From: Aureibacter tunicatorum
GTDB lineage: Bacteria; Bacteroidota; Bacteroidia; Cytophagales; Cyclobacteriaceae
Length of the DNA: 64,000 nt
Direction of reading: 5' to 3'
NCBI RefSeq assembly: GCF_036492635.1
Contig: NZ_AP025309.1
Coordinates: 1 to 64,000 of the forward strand
Shown here: piece by piece, positions 58,104 to 64,000 of the stretch
Layout of the letters: each line of letters starts with the position of its first letter
Numbering within the stretch: the stretch's first letter is position 1
Position numbers and translations under genes: made by a program
Notes under the pieces: generated by a model
The model's input: only the letters and a program-made list of their open reading frames with translations
What the model was told of the DNA's origin: nothing
The model's database searches: none

Positions 58104-59192
58104 ATGATTTTTCGTATTTACTATTCATTATTAGTTTCGGCCTTAATCTTAATTATTTACTCTTGCGCATCCACAAAACAAGCTTCATCGGATAATAAAG
58201 AGTTTGATTTATCATTTATAGATAAAAAAAATAAACCTAAAAAAAAGACTTCCTATGTCGATGCAAATGATAATTTAATCATTGCTGATAGAGTATTATC
58301 CTCAAGAATCAAAGAAGAGCTAGGTATCCCAAAAGATTCTCTTATACCAATAACTTCAACTTATAGGATTAAAGAATTAAACCTTGGCTTGGATCGCTCT
58401 GCATTGTCATCCCAAAAGATAAAAAATATCGACGCTTTAGCTTACTTTATATATCTCCAAAAGATTAATTTATCATTCAACAATATTAATGATATCACCC
58501 CAATACGAAATTTAGATAAATTAACCCATTTAAATTTTCAAAGTAATATTATAAATGACATTTCGCCTATTGCAAACTTAAAAAACTTAGTTGATATCAA
58601 TTTTTATAATAATAATATTAAGAATATAGATTGCATTGCTGAATTGGAGAGTTTAGAGAAAATCAATTTTTGGGATAATAAAATAATAAATATTAGCGCA
58701 ATTCAGAGACTTACCAAATTGCAAACAGTCAATTTGGGCAACAATTATATAATTGATTTGTACCCAATTCTGGATTTAAAAGAATTAGAACACTTATGGC
58801 TGAATAATAACCTAATTACTAATCCAGAGATAATTTCTAATTGCTCAAAAACTTTAAAAACACTATCGCTAGGCAATTGTGGCATCAGTAACCTTGACTT
58901 TTTAAAAAACTGTGAAAATCTGGAGTCGTTAATTATTTACAACAACAATATCAAAGATATTTCATGCCTTTCTAAACTTATCAACCTAAATGTCCTCTAC
59001 ATTCCAAATAATGATATTGATGATATTTCTGTTTTGGCAGTGCTCATCAATGAAGGCGCATTTAGAAGAAAAGGCAAATTCACAGGCGGATTTAATATTG
59101 ATATATCTAGTAATAACATTAATTACAAATCATCTAAAAACAAAAAAATATTGAATTACCTGTATGAAAACAAAGTAAAAGTAAAGCTATAA
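58104..59192 (+). CDS. Leucine-rich-repeat lipoprotein (SDS22/internalin-like)
   Basis: A 362-residue lipoprotein (lipobox IYSC, Cys21) with a Lys-rich stalk (KKNKPKKKTS), then about nine LRRs of ~22 residues from ~95 to 330, with the pattern L..L.LS.N.I.DI.PI..L..L, as in INLSFNNINDITPIRNLDKL. This is the SDS22-like class, which forms a curved solenoid for protein binding at the cell envelope. It may act in adhesion or as a binding partner of a neighbouring product. Composition is strongly AT-rich. Confidence 0.82.
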   Translation: MIFRIYYSLLVSALILIIYSCASTKQASSDNKEFDLSFIDKKNKPKKKTSYVDANDNLIIADRVLSSRIKEELGIPKDSLIPITSTYRIKELNLGLDRSALSSQKIKNIDALAYFIYLQKINLSFNNINDITPIRNLDKLTHLNFQSNIINDISPIANLKNLVDINFYNNNIKNIDCIAELESLEKINFWDNKIINISAIQRLTKLQTVNLGNNYIIDLYPILDLKELEHLWLNNNLITNPEIISNCSKTLKTLSLGNCGISNLDFLKNCENLESLIIYNNNIKDISCLSKLINLNVLYIPNNDIDDISVLAVLINEGAFRRKGKFTGGFNIDISSNNINYKSSKNKKILNYLYENKVKVKL

Positions 59193-59204
59193 GTAGATAG
59201 ACAG

Positions 59205-59310
59205 CAATGAAAAGACAACTTTTAGATCCAACATATTTGAAGGTTATGATCCAAAAGTTGATTGTCCAGATTGTATAATTTTAGATGAAATTGAAGTAAA
59301 TGACAGGTAA
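59205..59310 (+). pseudogene. Toxin-tip remnant ahead of immunity-like gene
   Basis: A short plus-strand frame reads IDSNEKTTFRSNIFEGYDPK and then VDCPDCIILDEIEVNDR, ending at a stop at 59308-59310 that overlaps the next gene's ATG by 11 bases. No start codon or upstream body is present. The look of a C-terminal tail directly coupled to a small membrane gene fits the end of a polymorphic toxin. No domain is named. Confidence 0.4.
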
Positions 59311-59818
59311 GTTGTATAAGATAAATAATGAAGGAAAAGAGTTTTTCCGTTTTATATTAAATGATTCAAAAAAAGGAGCTTATGTCTATGGACCATCAGT
59401 ATTTTTAATTTATATCATTTTATTTATAATGATAGCTGGTATGACAATTTATGCATTTCTATTTACCTTACTTTTTTATATCCCAATGTTTATGGGAATG
59501 TATGTTAGATTCTTCTTAAGAAAAAGAACCGTTAAAAGGACGATTTCATCTATTGAGATAAATAAAACAAATATAAATTTCAAGTTGGAAAAATGGTTTA
59601 ACTCTCCTGTTGATGCCATTAAGATTAATTACGATGATTTAGAAATTATTAAGGATTGGTCAAATTTCGGATTTACAGACAAACATGACAATTATATTCT
59701 ACGACTAAAATCTAATCAAAAAATTAAATATTTATTCATTAATAATTTTTTTGATGAAGATGTTCTAAGTGAATTAAAATATCATATAAAGGTCTATAAT
59801 TTAACAAATAATGATTAA
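59300..59818 (+). CDS. Small two-TM protein, possible immunity protein
   Basis: A 172-residue protein with two adjacent membrane helices (~30-75; VFLIYIILFIMIAGMTIYAF and LLFYIPMFMGMYVRFF), followed by a ~95-residue soluble domain (SIEINKTNINFKLEKWF..LSELKYHIKVYNL). It resembles two-helix membrane proteins with a PH-like C-terminal domain, often seen as immunity proteins beside toxin tips, but this is by architecture only. The start overlaps the preceding remnant by 11 bases. Confidence 0.5.
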   Translation: MTGKLYKINNEGKEFFRFILNDSKKGAYVYGPSVFLIYIILFIMIAGMTIYAFLFTLLFYIPMFMGMYVRFFLRKRTVKRTISSIEINKTNINFKLEKWFNSPVDAIKINYDDLEIIKDWSNFGFTDKHDNYILRLKSNQKIKYLFINNFFDEDVLSELKYHIKVYNLTNND

Positions 59819-59820
59819 AT

Positions 59821-60072
59821 TTTATTGACGCCATATGGTAAAGTCTTTGACTTGGGGCAAATGTAGGCTGAGAGCTAATTTCTATAAAGCATTATATTCA
59901 AAAGCTTGGGATAAGCGAAGAAATCTGTTTTAAGTATTTGACAAGTATAACAGTGTATTCTAACAAAGCACAGGTTGCAAAACTACGCTAGGGGGGGACA
60001 TATACTGGAACTACAGCTAATTACTTCCAACAAACAATTGATAACTCTTATAATGAATTTAGATTAGAATGA
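59821..60072 (+). pseudogene. Second decayed toxin-tip remnant
   Basis: The interval holds short coding-like pieces in different frames: TPYGKVFDLGQM then a stop (~59828-59868), and YTGTTANYFQQTIDNSYNEF..LE ending at TGA 60070-60072. That stop overlaps the following ATG (ATGA). Broken frames and the overlap with a small downstream gene repeat the toxin/immunity logic, in a more decayed state. It could also be unrelated degenerate DNA. Confidence 0.35.
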
Positions 60073-60506
60073 TAGATGTAGAAAATTATAAACGCTTTTT
60101 TTTATTTGGAGTTATTAGTGTTTTAATAATAACAATCCTTAGTTATTTATATAATATTTATTCTTTGAAATATTTTAGCAATGATAATTTTAGTATTACA
60201 AAAGGAATATGTGTGAAGGAAGATTATGACCGATATAATACTGATAAATATTGGTATAAAGCTGATAATAAAATTTACTCTGTAAGTACTCGTAGTGAAA
60301 ATTTAAAATTAGATGAAAAATATTATGTGCTGTATAGTAATGAAAGAAATGATTTATCTATTATTTTGACTGATTGCGATGTAAATAAAACTATCAATAA
60401 AGATGATATAGATATTAAATCAAATTGGATATATACATCAAATAATATTGTCAAACGAAAGGATGTTCCTAAAAAATACAGAAATTTCTTTGGTATAAAC
60501 TATTAA
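60069..60506 (+). CDS. Small membrane-anchored protein, possible immunity protein
   Basis: A 145-residue protein with an N-terminal membrane helix (~12-32, FFLFGVISVLIITILSYLYN) and a soluble, mostly beta-strand domain (GICVKEDYDRYNTDKYWYK, KYYVLYSNERNDLSIIL). It has no family I recognise. Its start overlaps the end of the preceding remnant by an ATGA, and a strong terminator lies 136 bases downstream. Immunity function is inferred from position only. Confidence 0.45.
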   Translation: MIDVENYKRFFLFGVISVLIITILSYLYNIYSLKYFSNDNFSITKGICVKEDYDRYNTDKYWYKADNKIYSVSTRSENLKLDEKYYVLYSNERNDLSIILTDCDVNKTINKDDIDIKSNWIYTSNNIVKRKDVPKKYRNFFGINY

Positions 60507-60585
60507 TATCAATCTTGTTCATCCCTCCGTCTGGTGCAAGGTACTGTCTTAAAAAGCAAGCATAATAATATAATTTTATATAGCT

Positions 60586-60888
60586 TTATAAAACGGAAAA
60601 GAGGGCTTCTTCCGACTGTTCGGAGGGATGCTCATCTAGTGTAGCTGACTCTAAAGAGTCAGCTATTTTTTTTAATGTAGGTTGATTTAAACACTGTTGA
60701 TTTACGCAATAGAGTAACTTCTCCTCCTGATCATCGGATATTACTTTATTGTAATTTTGATCAAACATTTGCGCTAGGGCAATGAGTTTGACCAGATCGT
60801 TCGCATTTGCAATGTGAATGTTTAAACCGAGAATTTTAATAAAGCTATCAACTGTTTGTCTTTGTGAAAAGAAAAGAATCGTTTGGAA
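60586..60888 (-). CDS. Unrecognised ORF fragment, minus strand
   Basis: An open frame of up to ~100 codons reads FQTILFFSQRQTVDSFIKIL and on to the stop at 60586; the first ATG (60766-60768) leaves only 60 residues. The composition looks protein-like (NDLVKLIALAQMFDQNYNKV), but the terminator hairpin at 60642-60665 lies inside the frame. It may be the end of a decayed gene. No function can be assigned. Confidence 0.3.
   Translation of the reverse strand, partial: FQTILFFSQRQTVDSFIKILGLNIHIANANDLVKLIALAQMFDQNYNKVISDDQEEKLLYCVNQQCLNQPTLKKIADSLESATLDEHPSEQSEEALFSVL
60642..60673 (+). terminator. Strong rho-independent terminator
   Basis: A perfect 10-base stem, TAGCTGACTC (60642-60651) and GAGTCAGCTA (60656-60665), with a TAAA loop is followed by eight T. 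It closes the plus-strand small-gene array. Nearby CATCCCTCCG (60522-60531) and CGGAGGGATG (60621-60630) form a wider 10-base inverted repeat. Confidence 0.85.
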
Positions 60889-60969
60889 TTAGAGCAACAA
60901 ACATTTGATTGTTTATTGCTCTTTCATTGAATACAATAATAATAATGTTGTTAGTACAATCAACATGAA

Positions 60970-62133
60970 TTAAAACCCAATATTAGTGCTCAGCTTGAAC
61001 ATAGGCAAATACATGGCTACCAAAATGAATCCAACAAGGCCTCCTAGCACTACGATCATGACCGGTTCGATAAAAGTACCCAACATGGAGGTTTGATGAT
61101 CGGCTTCTTCTCCATAATTATTGGCCAACTTGGCGAAAAAAGAGTCCAACCGATTGACTTCCTCGCCTACTTTGATCAATGCGACCATTTTTCCGTCAAA
61201 GACATCGATTTTTTTCATGCTTTCATTTAAAGGCAAACCTTGCAATATGTCTTCTTCGATTTTTGACAAGGAATTATGAATGGGGTAATATTCGATCATC
61301 TTGGCGATCAACCCAATGGACTGCAAGAGCGGAACTTTGGAACTCAGAAGCAAGGCTAATGAAGAGCAAAACCTAGCCAGTTGGATTTTATGTAGCAAGG
61401 CGCCTATGAATGGTATTTTGTAGACGATCAAGTCAAGGTATTTTTTGAACCAAGGCTTGGATTTGAATATTGTGACAAAAGATATAAGCGAGATTACCAC
61501 CAGCAATATCGTGTAAATATTTTCAGAAAGAGCTTCGGAAAATGAGATAATCATCTGGGTCACTGCGGGCAAATCTCCTCCGAATCTTTTGAAAATTTCA
61601 GAAAACATAGGCACAATGAAGTAGAGCATGAAGCCCACAGCGCCCATAGATGTCATTAATATGACGACAGGATAGGAAAGGGCTGAGGTGATCATACGTT
61701 TTTGCTTGATTTTTTTGCTGTAAAAATCTCCAAGTTCTTTAAGCACTCGGGCAAGCTGCCCCGTTTCTTCGCCGATTTGTATGCTGAAGCATTCATAAGC
61801 TGAAAAGTGGGGAGCGTCGGTCATGGCTTCATGCAAAGCGCTACCTTCTATGACTTTGTCAAGTATCGATTGAATCTTGTCTCTGTGCTTTTTTCCGATA
61901 TGCTCCACTGACAAACTCAAGGCGGAGCGGACATCGACACCGGCTTCCAGCATGTTGGAGAGCTCCATATATAGCATTTCCTTGTCCTTGTCTGAAAAAG
62001 TCTCCGGAAACAAGCTTATATCTTTTTCCCAGAATTTTTTTTGATCAGCAGCTTCTTTTTTCCCAACCGTTTTTTTTTGCGGTCGAGTGTTGGATCGAGT
62101 GGTTTTTGCTTTTGATAAATCGAGTCCTGCCAT
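60970..62133 (-). CDS. Type II secretion/type IV pilus inner-membrane protein (GspF/PilC-like)
   Basis: A 387-residue inner-membrane platform protein. It has a ~60-residue Lys-rich N-terminal tail, then two GspF repeats: the first with LYMELSNMLEAGVDVRSALSL (~54-74) and FSIQIGEETGQLARVLKELG (~117-136), the second with FCSSLALLLSSKVPLLQSIGL (~252-272) and MVALIKVGEEVNRLDSFFAKL (~310-330). Three membrane helices are visible (~147-180, ~205-228, ~350-378). It is followed upstream by two pseudopilin-like genes with gaps of 1 base or less, indicating one operon. Confidence 0.92.
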   Translation of the reverse strand: MAGLDLSKAKTTRSNTRPQKKTVGKKEAADQKKFWEKDISLFPETFSDKDKEMLYMELSNMLEAGVDVRSALSLSVEHIGKKHRDKIQSILDKVIEGSALHEAMTDAPHFSAYECFSIQIGEETGQLARVLKELGDFYSKKIKQKRMITSALSYPVVILMTSMGAVGFMLYFIVPMFSEIFKRFGGDLPAVTQMIISFSEALSENIYTILLVVISLISFVTIFKSKPWFKKYLDLIVYKIPFIGALLHKIQLARFCSSLALLLSSKVPLLQSIGLIAKMIEYYPIHNSLSKIEEDILQGLPLNESMKKIDVFDGKMVALIKVGEEVNRLDSFFAKLANNYGEEADHQTSMLGTFIEPVMIVVLGGLVGFILVAMYLPMFKLSTNIGF

Positions 62134-62134
62134 A

Positions 62135-62668
62135 TCATGGATGATTTTTGAGTGTTTTCAAGTCGTAAGATTTGTGTTGAGAGAAATGCAAAGATTCCTG
62201 AAATGCTTGCAAATTGAGAGATACTTTGTCGATCAACATTCCCGACATGATGATTTGATGATTGTTCAAGCCAAAAGAAAGGTCAGTCACTTGGGAATGA
62301 ACAAGCTCTTTGGAATGGACGAAAGGATTGTTTCTCCACAGTTCGGTTCCCAGCATTTGATAGTAAATATTGTGAGAAGGAAAAAAGCAGATGAACCCTT
62401 CAGAGCTGGTTTGTATGCTGTCGGAGAGCAATATGTCTTTTTTCATAATGCTAATGGCATGAAGGCACTCTCTGTTTTCCTCGGAATGAACAAGCCTGAT
62501 ATGTATCATTTTTTGCACATATCTTACGGCTTGATAAGATGCTGAGGCAACGACAGCGCTTAATATCATGGCAATCATCAGCTCCTGCAAAGTGAAGGCT
62601 TTGAGCTTTATGTTTTTACAAGGTCGCTTGTCTAAAATACGCAGTATATGCTCAATGGCTTGTTTCAT
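62135..62668 (-). CDS. Pseudopilin-like protein (GspJ-type position)
   Basis: A 177-residue protein with a prepilin-type N-terminus: a long basic leader, then KAFTLQELMIAMILSAVVAS (~23-42), in which Ala-Phe follows the cleavage position and Glu at +5 is kept. The remaining ~130 residues form a small soluble head (IRLVHSEENRECLHAISIMK). The gene ends 1 base from the GspF-like gene and overlaps the next pseudopilin-like gene by 4 bases. It probably forms part of a pseudopilus tip. Confidence 0.75.
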   Translation of the reverse strand: MKQAIEHILRILDKRPCKNIKLKAFTLQELMIAMILSAVVASASYQAVRYVQKMIHIRLVHSEENRECLHAISIMKKDILLSDSIQTSSEGFICFFPSHNIYYQMLGTELWRNNPFVHSKELVHSQVTDLSFGLNNHQIIMSGMLIDKVSLNLQAFQESLHFSQHKSYDLKTLKNHP

Positions 62669-63036
62669 AGCTTTTCGATTTCTTGCGTGAATACCATGGC
62701 TTTTTTGCCTGCGAGCAAATGTCCTTGACTGTCGATCGCTTTCAACTCTATGGTCATTAGCCTCGGCAGAGGATGGTCAGGCAGTATCTTTTTGGAAATG
62801 GCCACTTCATTTCCGTCAATATACTCATCATCAAAATAAGCCTTGGCGCCAAGCGTCTCTGTGCAAATGCTGTCCAGCTTGCCTTGGTACTTGATTTGGC
62901 TTAGTCTGGACGATGACTTGGAAGCATTGACGATAATCATCGCCGCGATAGCGAATATGATACTCAGGATCAACATGCTCGTTGTCACTTCTATGATGGA
63001 GGAAGCGCTTAGGGATATGTCTTTAATTTTTTTCAT
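62665..63036 (-). CDS. Pseudopilin-like protein (GspI-type position)
   Basis: A 123-residue protein with a prepilin-like start: SASSIIEVTTSMLILSIIFAI (~10-30), Glu at the +5-like position and a hydrophobic helix. The soluble part is short (~80 residues). It overlaps the neighbouring genes by 4 bases on each side (62665-62668 and 63033-63036), so it is tightly co-translated. A minor pseudopilin role is inferred from motif and context. Confidence 0.7.
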   Translation of the reverse strand: MKKIKDISLSASSIIEVTTSMLILSIIFAIAAMIIVNASKSSSRLSQIKYQGKLDSICTETLGAKAYFDDEYIDGNEVAISKKILPDHPLPRLMTIELKAIDSQGHLLAGKKAMVFTQEIEKL

Positions 63037-64000
63037 CGCAGCTTTTTTATGATTTGAGGACGCTTCAAGTCTCCTTGGAGCAGGGACCGATAGTCTTTGT
63101 CGTATGGCTCGAGGGGCTCCAAAGTAGCGTTAAGCAAATGGTTTTCATAATACGTTCTTGGCGTCTGAAGAAATATTCCTTCGCAAGCGAGATGGCCCCG
63201 AACAATGCCTTTCAGTTCTACCTGGCCTTCAATTCTAGCCGTTCCTTCTATAGTCCCATGCTCTTCGATGAATAATTTGTTTTTATTATTTTCACCTGCG
63301 CTGGACAGGTAAACATCTCCTTCTATGACAGCGCCTTGTTGCACAGAGATGAAAGAGTCTTCAGAATTGCACATCAAAGCCAGCGCTGAGGGATATTGAA
63401 GATTTACATTTCGTCCTATAATGATGGAATCGGTGCAAAAGGCCTGAAGATCCCCTTTGAAGCCGTCCTTGATCCGCAGGTATGGCGCGATAATGATAAT
63501 CTCGCTCACTTGGGCCAAGGGACCTATCTCCACTCCCGAATGGGAATAAAGGATTATTTTTCCCTTTGCTTGTTGCGTGGACAAATAAAGAGGTTCTTCT
63601 GCGATGAATGCGCCTGTGGACAAGGAATCGAAAGAATGCTTTAATGAATCGGGAGAAAGCATTCTATTGGTCGGATTATGCGGGGCTTTTGCCATCCAAG
63701 CTTCCAAGTCGTTTCTTTGCAAATTGGCCTGAGGCAGAGCTGCCATGCTGTTTTTTATCTGCCCGTATACCAATTGATCTCTCGAATAACCTTTTTGATT
63801 GATGAAAGTGGATTTGATTCCTGCTTTTGGCAATGAGGCATCGCCTTTGATCCAAGTGTCTCCCGCTATCGACAATGCTCTGCTGTTATCCGTAAGATAC
63901 AACACATCAGAAGCCGTGGAGTCAGGCGCGTAACCGGCTAAAGCGACTTCTCTTCGAAAAAATCCAGCGGATTGGGAGATGCTTATGTACAGGTCATACA
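63033..64000 (-). CDS. Bactofilin-like repeat protein of pilus/secretion cluster (5' end outside window)
   Basis: The minus-strand frame is open from the stop at 63033 to the window edge (at least 322 residues: ..YDLYISISQSAGFFRREVAL..); an internal TTG at 63903-63905 is not the start. The C-terminal half carries beta-helix-like repeats (KGDLQAFCTDSIIIGRNVNL, VIEGDVYLSSAGE, EHGTIEGTARIEGQVELKGI) typical of bactofilin-like polymer-forming domains. Position in a pseudopilin operon suggests an envelope-assembly or pilus-associated scaffold, but the missing N-terminus may hold the prepilin motif. Function unproven. Confidence 0.6.
   Translation of the reverse strand, partial: YDLYISISQSAGFFRREVALAGYAPDSTASDVLYLTDNSRALSIAGDTWIKGDASLPKAGIKSTFINQKGYSRDQLVYGQIKNSMAALPQANLQRNDLEAWMAKAPHNPTNRMLSPDSLKHSFDSLSTGAFIAEEPLYLSTQQAKGKIILYSHSGVEIGPLAQVSEIIIIAPYLRIKDGFKGDLQAFCTDSIIIGRNVNLQYPSALALMCNSEDSFISVQQGAVIEGDVYLSSAGENNKNKLFIEEHGTIEGTARIEGQVELKGIVRGHLACEGIFLQTPRTYYENHLLNATLEPLEPYDKDYRSLLQGDLKRPQIIKKLR

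Overview
The window is low-GC DNA from a Bacteroidota bacterium, most likely a marine member of the Cytophagales. SusC/SusD transporters, lipoproteins with short Cys lipoboxes, C-terminal type IX secretion (T9SS) sorting domains, serine-type sulfatases with an anaerobic maturase, and almost no Shine-Dalgarno sequences support this; the order is inference. A ParA/ParB pair, a Rep_3-type initiator and an iteron array lie within 3.2 kb (4.2-7.4 kb), so the DNA is probably a plasmid or chromid read across its replication origin.

Layout. 1-3.8 kb (minus strand): end of a DUF2490-like outer-membrane protein, a radical-SAM sulfatase maturase and a serine-type sulfatase. 4.2-7.4 kb: parA-parB, terminator, iterons, rep, and two more iteron-like copies. 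7.8-26.5 kb (plus strand): a polysaccharide utilization locus (surface glycan-binding lipoprotein, SusC, SusD, second glycan-binding lipoprotein, GH2 beta-galactosidase-like enzyme, sulfatase, outer-membrane beta-barrel protein, two more sulfatases). 27-33.3 kb: a T9SS-exported multidomain polysaccharide-lyase-like protein (minus) and a GH20 beta-hexosaminidase lipoprotein (plus). The maturase at 0.8-2.1 kb probably activates all four sulfatases. The enzyme set points to a sulfated polysaccharide containing galactose- and/or hexosamine-type sugars, but the substrate cannot be fixed from sequence.

33.4-43.1 kb is a polymorphic-toxin locus. A 1356-residue toxin has four N-terminal KYG repeats, a long coiled coil, a hydrophobic core like that of extracellular contractile injection system (eCIS) cargo, and a C-terminal Ntox15/Tde-type DNase tip with an HxxD motif. 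It overlaps a Tdi1-type immunity gene, and an eCIS-type AAA+ ATPase is transcribed divergently. Downstream are two displaced toxin-tip/immunity/terminator cassettes, each carrying frameshifts. No eCIS structural genes are in the window.

43.2-46.2 kb: a secreted DRGH nuclease, a bestrophin-type channel flanked by two direct copies of a ~120 bp repeat, and GC-rich non-coding islands. 46.2-57.4 kb: two paralogous secreted ~1200-1500-residue proteins that look like an unassigned glycoside hydrolase family, around a glycan-binding-type lipoprotein. 57.6-60.7 kb: small immunity-like genes behind toxin-tip remnants, an LRR lipoprotein, and a strong terminator. 60.9-64 kb (minus strand): part of a type II secretion/type IV pilus-like cluster (GspF-like protein, two pseudopilin-like proteins, a bactofilin-like protein running off the window).
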